Origin: Coniochaeta sp. PMI_546 | Taxonomy: Eukaryota > Ascomycota > Sordariomycetes > Coniochaetales > Coniochaetaceae | Direction of reading: 5' to 3' | DNA length: 64,000 nt | Assembly (NCBI GenBank): GCA_021432605.1 | Contig: MU271150.1 | Coordinates: 496,001-560,000 of the forward strand | In this document: one piece after another, positions 46,801 to 58,042 of the stretch | Layout: each line of letters starts with the position of its first letter | How positions within the stretch are numbered: the first letter of the stretch is position 1 | Position numbers and translations under genes: made by a program | The notes under the pieces: generated by a model | What the model saw: only the letters and a program-made list of their open reading frames with translations | Database searches by the model: none | Told to the model about the DNA's origin: nothing

Positions 46801-49036
46801 AGGCCTCGGTCAGACACCCAAGCTGCGCGAGCCTTCACCACCTCCAAGGACGCCAGAACCGCAGAAATCACTGGCAAAGAAACGGGTGGCGAGGCAACTA
46901 GACAACGAGCCCACGCCAGAGCGAAATGTCGGCGCAGCGCTCACTCCGGTAGTCTCGGAACGACGAGTCGTTTCCGACAACGGCGCACTCCGTCAATACT
47001 CAAAGTCGCCTGTGGAAACGAGCACAATGGTAGCCAGACGCTCAGCATCCAACACCAGCATCTCGCGGCACCGGACCCCTGAGCCGCTGAATTTCCGGCC
47101 TGACACGCCAGGCAGCATCCGGTCGCTCCACTCTGCGACCCCACCGCTGCGACGGGTCGACAAACGGGTTAGCGGCGATCTGCGGTCCGTGTCGCTCAGC
47201 CAACGCAGCTTGGCCGAGCTGTCAGCCGCTGCCACCACTAAATCCGATAGCGATAAGCAGAATAAAGACGCTGCCGCTGCCACTGCCGCTGCAGCTCTGG
47301 GGGTAGCCGCCGGCGCTGCAGCCCTCGCACTCGCCGCCAGTAATTCGCGAGCCTCGCAAAACACCACCCCCGTCGCGAACGAAGGCCGTGTCCGCACAAA
47401 GGACATGGCCGACGTATACGTAAGTCGACCCTTTCACTTCTGGTGTCCTGCTTTGTCGCATTGTTCCCCCTTGTTCAATTGACTGACAGACATTATTATA
47501 TAGGATGGCTACGGCGAGGGCCGCATCGGCTCACCTCGCTCACCGACTCGGCCACACAGCATGCGCCGCCGCCAGAGCATGCAAGTCCTCGACCTCGAGA
47601 ACAAAGTCAAGGAGCTCGAAGCCGAAAACATCGAGCTCTCCCGCGCCCGCAGCCAGGTAGAGCAGACAGCAACGCAGCGCGCATCCATGGCCCTAGCCCA
47701 GCGCGACGCCGAAATCGACACCCTAAAACAAAACATCGCCTTCCTGCAAAAGGAAGTCGACCGCCTGACCGAGGTGAACGAAGGCCTCAGCAGCGCCAAC
47801 GCGCAGATAGCAGTAACCCACACCGAACGCTACCGCCGACTAGAGTCCCAACACGCCGAAGCCACGCGCGAGCTCGAGCAGTCCCGAAGCGCGCACGCGC
47901 AGCTACAACAGAAAGACGCCGAGATCGCCGCCCTCCGCGCCCAGCTCGAAGAGGCAAAAGACAAGATCCGGCACATGCAGGAGCAGATCCTGGCCTCCTC
48001 CCCGAGCGACGCGCCGGACTTCCTGCGCGTCCGCGACGTGGACCACTTCGACCACCGCTGCCAGCAGCTGTGCTCCCACGTGCAGCAGTGGGTCCTGCGC
48101 TTCTCCAAGTTCAGCGACATGCGCGCCTGCCGCCTGACCTCGGAGATCAACGACGAGAAGATCATCGACCGCCTCGACAACGCGGTCCTCGACGGGTCGG
48201 ACGTGGACACCTACCTCAACGACCGCGTGCGGCGGCGCGACATCTTCATGTCCATGACCATGACCATGATCTGGGAGTTTGTCTTCACGCGGTACCTGTT
48301 CGGCATGGACAGGGAGCAGCGCCAGAAGCTCAAGAGCCTGGAGAAGATCCTCCTCGAGGTCGGCCCGCCGCACGCCGTGCGGCAGTGGCGGGCCATAACC
48401 CTCACCCTCCTCGCCTCGCGGCCGCAGTTCAAGTCCCAGCGCGACGCGGACACGGAGGCCGTGGTCCAGGCCGTCTTCCAGACCCTCTCGGTCATCCTGC
48501 CGCCGCCGACAAACATGGAGGACCAGATCCAGAACCAGCTCCGCAAGGTGATGCGCGAGGCCGTCGACCTGGCCATCGAGATGCGCACCCAGAGGGCAGA
48601 GTACATGATGCTCCCGCCCCTGCAGCCGGAGTACGACGACACGGGCGAGCTGACGGAGACGGTCTCGTTCAACGCCGGCCTGATGAACGAGCGCAGCGGG
48701 GGGTCGACCACCAACGAGGAGTGGGAGGCCGCCGGGGCAGTGGTCAGGGTCGTCCTCTTCCCGCTCGTGGTCAAGAAGGGCGACGACGAGGGAAAAGGGG
48801 ACGACGAGGTCGTGGTCTCCCCCGCGCAGGTCCTGGTTGCCAGGCCCAGCAGCGGCTCGGCAAAGAGGAGCATCAGGATGGTGACGCCGAGCAGCGATGC
48901 GGGGGGCGCGAGCCTGTTTGCGCGCAGCAGCAGCGTGGCGGGCAACTCGCCTGCTGGTACGGTCTTGGGACATGGGCGGAATGGGAGTAATGTCAGTATG
49001 GGAGGGACAGAGGGCGGGGAGGGAGAGTTTATTTGA
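28808..49036 (+). CDS. lah: Giant Leashin (LAH)/involucrin-repeat protein, Woronin-body tether candidate
   Basis: About 6,714 residues in two exons: 28808-47419 (18,612 nt, no stop) and 47504-49036. The 84-nt intron has GTAAGT...TATAG in phase 0, and ADVY/DGYGEGR continues cleanly. The N-terminus MLRDSRRRSPESSRRRRAER is Arg/Ser-rich. Then come a charged helical zone (~residues 424-630, REKEARRLEEER-type involucrin-like repeats), SR-rich parts, and about forty spaced lysine clusters of the KKGKKGKK kind, often after an acidic D-[DE]-x-W. Six Gly/Ala-rich hydrophobic segments are interspersed. The C-terminus has a coiled coil (~6,230-6,370) and a compact Trp/Met-containing domain (~6,385-6,560). 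In Neurospora and Aspergillus, Leashin anchors peroxisome-derived Woronin bodies to cortex or septal pore. The family call is from architecture and name-level recall. Confidence 0.72.
30163..30231 (+). other. Gly/Ala-rich hydrophobic segment 1 of the giant protein
   Basis: A roughly 20-residue Ala/Gly/Val stretch (LAEAAVAGVAAAAIGGAVL) sits between highly charged helices. Similar segments occur near 33931-34017, 35429-35504, 44266-44340, 45787-45861 and 47270-47341. They look like membrane- or self-association-prone glycine-zipper elements, which is inference. Confidence 0.75.
33362..33559 (+). repeat. Two 99-bp in-frame tandem repeats
   Basis: Two adjacent units of 33 residues (containing YDSPSRSVAPSEVSVESSS) starting at 33362 and 33461. 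They are nearly identical at protein level, differing by T/N, with many synonymous changes. A diverged partial third unit starts at 33560 (SRRKST). This is a recent unit duplication in the giant gene. Confidence 0.9.
45179..45574 (+). repeat. Four R-[ED]-[IL]-AA-x-x-L motifs
   Basis: REIAASYL at 45179-45202, RDIAASYL at 45314-45337, RDIAAAVL at 45422-45445 and RRLAASWL at 45551-45574. Spacings are 135, 108 and 129 bases, between the last lysine clusters of the giant protein. Confidence 0.85.
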
Positions 49037-50291
49037 GGGATGGTGAGCTTGGAATCGGAGAAGGAAAGGGGCTTGCTTAAAGAAGGGCTTTCTTGGGGTT
49101 TTCAAAAATGGGGGACTTGTTTTTTTCTTCTTCTTCCAGTTTGATGATATCATGGAGTTTATTGGGGCTTGCTACAATGTCTTTTGAGCTTTGGGTTTTT
49201 CTGTACTATTTTTTTTCACTCTTCCTTCTCGTTATCATCGTATGCTTCTGTTTCTCGCATCTCCCGTGTTTCGATCTCGTATGTTCTGTCAACAAGACTT
49301 GTACACCGGTTGCCGTTGCAGCTTTTTCCACTTATGGGGGGCATAATGGATTGGGCGGGTTAGACAGGCTACACTCGTAATGATGAATGATGACTACCTT
49401 ACCTTCCTTTACTTTCACGGAACGGCCTTGCTCACATATTGTTTTAAACTTCTCCAGTGGACATTCGATCACACAAGTATCTGGACAAGGCATGCGATTT
49501 CCTTCGCTGAAGGACAGTAGAGCTATATTCGCTATGATCATAGCGAAGCTGTGAGCGAGAGTATCTCGCGAACCTAAGCCTTGGAGGCAGCCGTTCGTCA
49601 CAACCCCATTGATTACACCAACAAACTCCTCGTACCCATCATCCGTCATCCAGTAGAGAACTATCCCAAAAACAAACCACCCCGCGGGTTTTGCGGTCGG
49701 GTAAACCAAGTAGATGTCACTGATAGACGATGATGTACTGGTGACCAAACACCCGAGTGAGTTGTGAGACATGGACCCAATGGTCATGTTCTTCTTTCCC
49801 ATACGAGCCCCAACTCTGATCGTTCACCGTGCTCTTTTTGCTCATTAGTCTCTCGCCTAGAAAAAGGCATCTGTTCCGCAAGTCGTAATTCCGAATCGCT
49901 TCGGTGATCGAATTTTATCTTTCAATGAGTGCCCTTTTAAATGGAAGTTGTAAGGTGGACGTGATATAGACGCCGGTGGATCTTATATAACCAAAAACGC
50001 ATGTAAAGCCGCCCATCCAGTCGTGGGCACATAAAGCAGAGGTAAATGGTGAGATGGGGGGTTAAATGAACGATTTTCTCCTCTGATCAAAGACGAGGGA
50101 CATAACGCCGTTGCTTGGAAGAAGCAAGATAGTAAGATATCGGTGATCTCCGCTGAAAGCCTGTAGACTCAGGGTTGACGGTGTGTCGGCTCCAGGCAGG
50201 TAGCCAGAAACAGGTCGTCCATGGTCGAGCGAAGCTCTATGTATTCAGCCACTGGCCGATAGTCGGGCATTGGCGGTACTGGCTCCGGGTC
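49037..50291. other. Convergent 3' intergenic region
   Basis: Between the stop of the giant gene and the stop of the Zn2Cys6 gene. Only one longer open frame (49332-49802, minus) is present, listed with low confidence. Confidence 0.45.
49332..49802 (-). CDS. Doubtful 156-residue open frame
   Basis: An open frame beginning MGKKNMTIGSMSHNS, with a hydrophobic patch (GWFVFGIVLYWM) and a second one (AMIIANIALLSF). It shows no domain I recognise, no promoter or intron support, and lies within a convergent 3' region. It may be chance; I list it because it is the only longer frame in this gap. Confidence 0.2.
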   Translation of the reverse strand: MGKKNMTIGSMSHNSLGCLVTSTSSSISDIYLVYPTAKPAGWFVFGIVLYWMTDDGYEEFVGVINGVVTNGCLQGLGSRDTLAHSFAMIIANIALLSFSEGNRMPCPDTCVIECPLEKFKTICEQGRSVKVKEGKVVIIHHYECSLSNPPNPLCPP

Positions 50292-53200
50292 CTAACCGGT
50301 ATGCCATTTCATTCCAATGTTCGGATTCGCAAAGTTTTGCAAGTTGATCTCGCCGGTCTGCGGATCGGAAGGGAACAGCGCGTTCAGTACATCCTAGGCT
50401 TGATGTTAGCTAAGGCAGGTGTGAGGGGTGAACTTGTAAGGAACGCATACCCAGTCAATGTTCTCCATAACACCAGGCTGTGGCATACCCATGCTTCCCT
50501 GCCGGTGTTGGTGCGGATGACCCGCGACGCTTCCTCCGTCACTACTATTGCTCTCGGGGCTGCCGGGATTGCCGGGCGGCAGACTCCAAAGCACCTCGCC
50601 GTTCGAAACACCAGCCCAGACCATGTTGGGAGGTGGCGGGGCCGGCGGCACGTTCGGTGGCACGTGATGCATAGGCATGTGTTGCTGGCCCATCTGCATC
50701 CCGTGCTGACTTTGAGGCGTCATCCGGATAGGTGACGACATCCCGGACATGCCGGGTTCGGCCTTGAAGCCGGACATGCCCATCTGTTGCTGAGCCGCCA
50801 TCTGGGCCTGTTGATCCATGTACGGTGGCGGCACCCCGCGCGGCGATGGAGACGGTGCCTCGGACTTGACTGCTTGCTTCTCTGGAACAGCCTTGGCGAT
50901 GCCGGTCGGTGCGCGCATCTTTCGCATCCCCGTATACACAGCGGTCTTACCCATGATCTCCGTGAGAATTGTCACTCCTTTCTGCTCCCGTGGCATGTTC
51001 GGATCGAGGTTGAAGACGTAATCGAGACAGGGCCAGATGCGATCAGCCTCCTTGTTGTCCGGCCGATAGTAGATCTCCGTCGCCAGAAGTAGGGCAATCT
51101 GAAACTGTTGGTAGGCCCCTATGTACCAGGACCAGTCCCGGAATTGCGGATTGGTCTCCAGCTCGATGGAAATCTCGATGATCATGATGCCGCTCATGAC
51201 CAAGACGCTGTTCAACCGCTGGGGCATCGGATTCGTCGTGTTCGAGTGATATGGGTGTAATACCATGGCGTGCAAACGATAGATAAGCAGATACATGACG
51301 AGTTTCGCATAGCGCTGGATGGGGATCTCGTCGCTAAGGAAGTGGTCGTACTTCTCAAACATACGCTTGCGGAAGTTCTCAATCTTTGTCAAAACAGCCG
51401 TCAGGGTTGTCTTGCGTGTCTCCAACTTCCTCCGATCGCTCCAGATAATTCGCATCATCTCGTTGATCTCAAATCTCATTAATGGAAGCAGAGTCGACGT
51501 CCATTTCTCCGCAGGTTCTGGTGATACAGTGGTCTGAGGCGTCAGCTGTGCCTCTTCGCAGTTGAGGGGCAACTTGGTATCGTAGTCTTCTCGTCGTATG
51601 GCCGGTTTGGGACCCTGTGCTTCGCATGTGCGGATGTCGAGGAAGCAAAGCTGGTGCCACAATAGACGACGAACGTGTGTCTCTAGAGGGCTGAGTCCGT
51701 ACGCTTCTCCATCCCGATGCAGGCCCATGCACTCGGCCATCCTCACAGCAGCTCCAACCAAAACCGAGTGAGCGCGAGAGACCTCGGCCCGGCAGAGGGG
51801 AATCTGTGTGGTGTTAGATCTGAGCATAGGACACTGTTCGGCAAAGTTTCACTCACCAGGTACATAATAAAGGCCTGCATGGTATCCACCCTCGTCGTAC
51901 GTAAAAAGTTGGCCTTTCCTAGCGCACACTCGGTTCCAACTTTCATATGGTCGATCAAGTACTGTTTGCTAAAGCCGAATTCTGGATGGGCGCGGGTCTC
52001 GTCGAGGCTCACTGCGGCCGTGAACCAGGCTGCGAAAACGAGCGCCTGCAGAGGTGCTGGAGGTTCGTAGTAGTTGGCGATATTCTGCCAAAAAGATGCA
52101 TACTGAGTCTCGAAAGACCGCCGGTGGACACATCTCGCAATTGGGTGGACGGCATCCCAGTATCTCCGAAGGAGGCGATCCCCTATGTCCCTCGTTGGGA
52201 GGAAGTTGATGAAGGTGGGCATCTGGCCGACTTGGCCGAAAAAGAACCCGCTTGACGGTGCAATATAGGAGGCACCGGGCCGCAAGAACTCGGGGATCGA
52301 TGCTTCTGAAGCAGCGGCGTCCGACATGCTATCAACACCAGGCGACGGTCTAGGACCGCCTTGATATGCAGGTGTGGAAGGACTTTGGGTACCAGAGAGG
52401 CCCGCTTGTATCTGGTGATGGGTCAGCATAACACGAAAGATCCAGAGTACATTCAATCTGTAATATGTTTGCCAGAATGTAGCAGGCAAAGATGCGTACA
52501 TACCTCTTCTGACAATCGCGGCCGATTGAGACCACCTATTCGCTCGGTAATACGCATTCTACCAACCTGAATGCCGAGGTCGATGATATCGTCTGTTCCA
52601 TCTGCATCATCCTCGTACGTAAGATCGAGAGCCACCATTGGCGTGATCTCTAAGTCTCGCTCCTCGTCATAGTCTCCCTCGATATCATCGGCTAGAATCC
52701 TCTGCTGAGCCGCGGCTTTGGTGGTGGACTTGGCTACATCTCGTTCGAGCTGGCGCTCAAGAGACCCGACCTTTTCCTTGATTTCGGTCAGTCGGAGCTG
52801 GCTTGCCTCATCGAGTTTCGGGCCCAAGTATACGCAGTCCCGACTGAATCTGATACAGTTGGAACAAGGTTGCGATTTGTTGCACTTGAGCTTTCTCCGC
52901 CGGCATTCGAGGCAAGATGTGATCATACGCATCCGCCGACGAATGGGCTTCGAGGCGGATGCGGATTGTACAGGGCCAGTTGACTGTTCTTGTTGATTTG
53001 GGTCGACGCTGGCATCCATGGCCTGTTGGGCTCCGGGTGCCGGACCGAGAATAGTAGATGCGCCCGAGTATACTGGTCCACCATCTGTAGATGCAGCCAT
53101 GCCGGGACCCACAGAGCCGGCCATGCTGTTTCGTCCACCAACAGGAAGGACGGTAGGAGCAGAGCCATAAGAACTTCTGACAGGCTGCTGGTGAGGTGCA

Positions 53201-53292
53201 TACTGTTGACGCGGCTGGGCTGTTGGTGGGAGACCCTGCTGCGGCCGGTACTGGTTATGTGGTGACGAACCGTCGCTGCGATAGCTCGACAT
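50292..53292 (-). CDS. Zn(II)2Cys6 fungal transcription factor
   Basis: A nuclear regulator of 932 residues in four exons: 53292-52504, 52411-51857, 51803-50451, 50393-50292. The last intron (57 nt, GTATGC..CTAAC..CTAG) joins ENIDW to DVLNALFPSDPQTG. The N-terminal ~110 residues are Gln/Pro/Ser-rich. A canonical binuclear zinc cluster spans Cys127-Cys153 with spacing C-x2-C-x6-C-x5-C-x2-C-x6-C, preceded by basic RRRMRM, and followed by a coiled-coil linker. A fungal transcription-factor middle homology region runs from about 330 to 650 (DRLLRRYWDAVHPIARCVHRRSF; VRMAECMGLHRDGEAYGLSPLETHVRRLLWH). The C-terminus is Met/Gln/Pro-rich, a likely activation region. Target genes are unknown; the nearby GH7 gene is not evidence of regulation. 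Confidence 0.93.
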
Positions 53293-56062
53293 CGCGAATG
53301 AGACGCACAGCAGGACGCAAGGAGGTCCTCCTTCCCTGGAAATCCCGTGGCGCGCGGAGCAGGTCACGTCCGTACCATGCCGGAAATCAGAAGATCTGCT
53401 GTCTCGTGAACCAGATCGATCTGCCGAATCTGGATAGCTGGCAAGCGTTTCGAAGCTACGGTTGGGCAGCCTTACTTGCTTGCTGAGCTAGCAAGCTTCC
53501 AAAGCCTGTGATTCCCCCACGATCTACTAGGGTCCCTCTGCGCCGGCGTCTAAGTGCGGATCCCTAAAGAAGGAGAACACAGCTGCCAACGTCTAGCACA
53601 ACCACTAGGAGCGTAGAAGATGGTGAACCGACTGCGCTTCCCGAGACTGAAAAGTAAGGGTTGCGGACGTATGGTGGTGGTGTCCAGGCGATCAATGCAG
53701 GCGGACTTTGGCGATTACGGACGTAAACGTTTTACGTGGCGAAGGGTGTGAGGGGTGAAGGTGGTGAGAGCGGGTTTTAAGCACCTTTTCTATGATAAAT
53801 AAGGGCCGGTAGGTGACCTCCTCTGAATAAGAGTCGGTCAGTACAGCAACTTCCAGTCAGAAACCCTAATAGGTCGCAGAAGTCCTAAGCGGCAGTCCCC
53901 GGACGAGTTTGCTTTCCAGGATGGGTGCATGCCAGAGGCGTCAGGTTGTACCTGGTAGATAGATCAGTATCGGGGCTTACGGAAAAGAAGCAGCGGGCAG
54001 AGGTGCAGATCTAACAGTGAGTACTATCCCCATGAATGTGCTCGACGAAATGTGAGGTGGTACGGAGAAGCCTCTGCATACCTTAAGGGCAGGGGTCCGG
54101 GGGCCCCAGGACACGACAGTGCAGAAGCGACAATGACTGCGATTCGTCAAGCAATGCTCCGTTGGCTGTCTGCAAGGATATCTTCATGCACCATGCAAAC
54201 ACACTTGCAAAACCTGCGTGGAAGACGTCTCGAACAAATAAGCTGCGAGGTCTAACGATCAGTAACGAGAGACACTCTGATCGAGCCTCGTTGTTAGGCG
54301 AGTACGAAAGGGTCCGATAGGACGGCCGTGATCTCGGCGAATTGAGAAGCTTGCCGGCGATCGGGTGCGGAAGCGTGAACTCCGGCCGAGAAGATGGCGG
54401 ACTGCGAGTTGCTGCAAGTTGACGTCCTGAATGTTGGAGATGGAAGAACAAGACCACCAGAAGGAATCAGAGGGAGAGGAGGATAGTCTATGGTTGCAAA
54501 TACAAAATGAAGAAATGAACAGAGAATAACTAACGAAGCTGACTTTTGCCTTTTGCCATCTGCCATTCTACAACGACCGGATTTGGATGTTTAAGCTTGA
54601 AGTACTTCTGGTAGTCCACATTTCTTGGCGCCACGATTGACAACTGTACCCGTTTCTCCTCAACATGGTCCCATAGTACTTTTGGTGTACCACTGTACCA
54701 CGCGAAGGCAAGCAAAGCAAGTACCTTACCCCACCTCAACGTGAAAAGACGTTAACTCTAAGCGAATGTCTCGCATGGGAGAAAAGAAGGTGCTGCGGTA
54801 CCTTAGCACCTCCTTCCTTGACTGACTCAAGAAGAATCACTGGAATTCAAGTGGGAGCACGAATTGCCGCTGATTGATGATTATCTTCTGATAAACCGTC
54901 GGCCCACATTGTCCACGTTGCGCCGGCAGTGTCTCTCAGCTCCAATAGGAGGATCGAGGGACGTTGGTATGCTTAGAACTGACGAGAATGTCTCACTCGA
55001 ACTTCTAGATGCCAAATCTCTGCACCAACCCGTCCGTTCCGGTTTCTGCATTGACTTTGTTCCGCAGTGGTCGCTGGCTGATGTCCACACCATCTGGTGC
55101 AGTGATCGAGACTCTGGTGGCTGAAGAGGTGCCTTACCTTACAATCCCTTATCCGATAAAACAGACTCGAACCGGGTAAGTATCAGCCCTCCCCCGCCGG
55201 TACTTGCGGGTTGGCGCACACGGCACCCAGCAGAGGGGGAGCAGCGGCACGATAAAGTTTTCGCCAACCCGTTCCAATCTCGCCCAGTATGGTGTCTGTG
55301 TGGCCACATGCCGACCTCCATTTCCAGAAAGCCGGGATAAAGTGCTTTAACGGGTAGCCGCCGACTCTAGTGTAGGTAGATGCTCAAATGCACGGCGGTT
55401 GTTGGTGTGCCTCGGTGCGTTGCCGAGCGATCATCAAGTTTGCGGGTCGCGACGCCGGATCCGGACAGCCTAGCCTCGCCAACCTAGCTTATCCGCCACG
55501 AACTGATGCCCGCTTTGGACGGCAATCCCTAGATTGAAATAGGACATATTCGTCGATCAGGAGGAAAGATGATGCCGTGCTTGTCCGAATTTGCGGAGTC
55601 CTGGCAGCTTGCAACATGGAAAGCTTAGGCGCAGGGCGACAGTCCGTCAGATCGGTAGATAGCATCAAGCGAACACAAAGTCTTTGGTGGCTTGCAGGGG
55701 AGGTGATAACCAGTATTGTATTCGGGAGGCAACAGACAACCCGGGCGCACAGGAGGAAGATATAACCATAGACACTTGAGGACTTCTAGACCTGAAGCAT
55801 CGTGGCAACTCGCAGCGTGGCAACTCACAGCAGGTCGTGCAAACTGCTGTTTGTAACACCCGACCTAGGCGAAAGGACTGGAAACTGGCAATGTGGCACA
55901 TCTGCGGATAATAGATTATGAAAGACTTGGAGCAGCCTTGATATCTTGCGTCGCTTATTGCACCAAATATACTATCCACCACGACGCCTTCTTCCACTCA
56001 GATCGCATGAACCTATTGCGACTGAGACTCAAGACCTGTCGTGCAACCATCCCTGGCGACCC
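53293..56062. other. Intergenic region, no gene recognised
   Basis: About 2.8 kb between the zinc-cluster factor and the next minus-strand gene. Many short, incoherent frames occur. A long regulatory upstream region for the factor is plausible. I see no RNA gene or mobile element. Confidence 0.5.
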
Positions 56063-58042
56063 TCAATTCGATGATGGCCAGTTCTCTTCCTCCACTGCGT
56101 TAGCTTCCGCTGCTGCCTCTTCAATCAACTTGACCCGACCCACTAACTGTCGCCATGACCGCAGCATGTTCCTGCACTCCTCAGCCTTCTCGACGCCGCA
56201 TTCGCGGCGAACAAGGTCAAGAAACCATACCAAGCGCGATGTCCTGCCCCAGTCTCCATCAACCAGGTCCTTCGTGACTACACGATATGCTGCAAGCAGT
56301 GCGCGCGGTGGCAGTCCCTCTCCGCTCCTTTGTAGGAATGCGATGCACTCCGATACCTTTCGGAAAGTGGCCCGCGTTGACATGTTGTCCGAATGTGCTG
56401 TCTCATAGGCTAATTTTGCTGCGATTCTCGCCGTTCTCTGAGTTGGCTTGCAAAGCCTGAGTAGTCTCCATACATCTGTAATAGACGTAGACGGGTCGCA
56501 CACAGCCTGGTCAAGATACCTTGACCACATATCATGGCTCCATGGCGCCTGGCGCTTCGAGCTGGATGACTCGCTGCATAGATCGTGGAGGCTTAAAGCA
56601 ACACGGTAATCGTCACATACGACAGCAACTTTCCGTAGCAAGCGTGGATGCAGGCTTTGGTCTTTTGCTAGGTCCTTGAAAGATGTAATGAGGTCATTCA
56701 TCCGCCCACTACCTTTCAAGACATTGCATAACTCCAGGATCCTAGATTCCCATTTCGAATCTAGGGTGTAGAGCGCATGCGCCAGGGCTCCGATGCCCAC
56801 AGATTCTCCAGAGGACGACAAATCTTCGAAGAGACCTCTCACGCGTTCGGAGCTGCGTATCCTGCCGGTAGAAGACCAGTGTTGCAGAAGTAGCCTGCAT
56901 AGATCCATATTGGACAAAGTTGCTGCTGTGGGACCCTCGCCGAAGAGTGTCGACAAACCTCCAAGTAGCGCGTTGATACCGAGGCGTGGCAAGTGTGAAA
57001 GCACGCTGAGCCATGCGTATCGTACTTTATAGAGTTGCTCCAAGCATTCAGCTCGATCAAGAAGAAGCCGCTCGGCAGCCCTGAAAACACGCGTCTTGGA
57101 CGGGCTCAGACGTGATAAAGCACTGGATATGCGTATAATCTGCACTTGGTCGACATGACTATATGCAGCGGTGTCGCTCCAGGATAACAAGAACTTCTCG
57201 AGAATCGCCTCGACTTGTGCTGCCACGCTACCGGACTGTTTTGCGGGGATAAACCTCATAGTAAGCTCGAAGAGGCTGCACAGCTCGTCGCCGACAGGAA
57301 GGTAAAGTAACTGAGTAAGTAAATCCTGACAGAGCTCTGGATCCACGCTTGAGCGAGTTTCCGTTGGTATACCAAAAAGACGCACGACCACAGCTGAATA
57401 CAGTTGGGCATAAAGAGTAAGTGCATCGAAGGAACCCCTGAATCTTGCGTCCAGCGCTTTCAATACACCGTCCAGAGACTCAACAAACAGGCTTTGGTCG
57501 GCTAGTGGTTCCGTATCATCCTTGAGCTGCGAGCAGATGTCGTCGCATGCTTGTATGAGATCGGGAAGTGGCTCGGCCGCGATCCGCACTTGAAAGTGAT
57601 CAAGTGATTCCAAAAGCGTGCGTGGTACATTTGGTTCAAGATTTTTTGTTTGTTCCCTTACGGACGGTGGTACGAGCCACTGCCCGAGCCAGTGTTGAGC
57701 CAACTGGAGTTGTGCTTGACGTTTCTCTTCCCGGACGGAGAGCAATGTTGGGGGCTCCCACTTCCATCTCGAAAGGTCTAATGCGTTGGGTAATGCCCAT
57801 TCTGGAAGGGCGGAAGGTGCGTAGCCGGCATTGAGGTCGCCTATCCGACGTTTTCCTAATCGTCGACGACTCTCGAGTGGTCCCGGTGTGCTGCTTGCCC
57901 TCCGCCGAGGGACATGAGAGACAGCAAAGTATCTTTCAAACACACTCGCAAGGAGCGCCTCAGATACCCAGACGTTGTCGAGTGGTGAGACAAGCTGTCG
58001 TTGGAGAGCTCGGGAGCATGACGAGGCAGTGCGTGGTGGCAT
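56063..58042 (-). CDS. Unrecognised 659-residue helical protein, possibly mitochondrial
   Basis: A single uninterrupted exon. The first ~65 residues (MPPRTASSCSRALQRQL... then RRRASSTPG...SRRRLGKRRIG) are rich in Arg and Ser with few acids, as in a mitochondrial presequence. The remainder is Leu/Ala-rich and predicted by eye to be alpha-helical throughout, with repeating paired-helix character, for example around residues 300-570. That would fit a helical-repeat (PPR-like or similar) organellar RNA-processing factor, but I see no clear 35-residue periodicity, so no family is claimed. It is divergent from PEX1 with 499 bases between the start codons. Confidence 0.75.
   Translation of the reverse strand: MPPRTASSCSRALQRQLVSPLDNVWVSEALLASVFERYFAVSHVPRRRASSTPGPLESRRRLGKRRIGDLNAGYAPSALPEWALPNALDLSRWKWEPPTLLSVREEKRQAQLQLAQHWLGQWLVPPSVREQTKNLEPNVPRTLLESLDHFQVRIAAEPLPDLIQACDDICSQLKDDTEPLADQSLFVESLDGVLKALDARFRGSFDALTLYAQLYSAVVVRLFGIPTETRSSVDPELCQDLLTQLLYLPVGDELCSLFELTMRFIPAKQSGSVAAQVEAILEKFLLSWSDTAAYSHVDQVQIIRISSALSRLSPSKTRVFRAAERLLLDRAECLEQLYKVRYAWLSVLSHLPRLGINALLGGLSTLFGEGPTAATLSNMDLCRLLLQHWSSTGRIRSSERVRGLFEDLSSSGESVGIGALAHALYTLDSKWESRILELCNVLKGSGRMNDLITSFKDLAKDQSLHPRLLRKVAVVCDDYRVALSLHDLCSESSSSKRQAPWSHDMWSRYLDQAVCDPSTSITDVWRLLRLCKPTQRTARIAAKLAYETAHSDNMSTRATFRKVSECIAFLQRSGEGLPPRALLAAYRVVTKDLVDGDWGRTSRLVWFLDLVRRECGVEKAEECRNMLRSWRQLVGRVKLIEEAAAEANAVEEENWPSSN

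Noticed and set aside
47443-49153. Long open frames in other frames over the second exon of the giant gene
   Set aside because: One is Arg/Pro-rich on the plus strand and one is antisense; the in-frame coiled-coil reading is far more coherent.
54294-54566. 90-residue minus-strand frame with a signal-peptide-like start
   Set aside because: A single short hydrophobic run, no cysteine pattern or conserved feature, and a generic location in a long intergenic region.
55155-55185. tRNA B-box-like sequence on the minus strand
   Set aside because: The TTCGA-like core is present, but the flanking bases do not pair as a T arm and no anticodon arm or acceptor stem was found.
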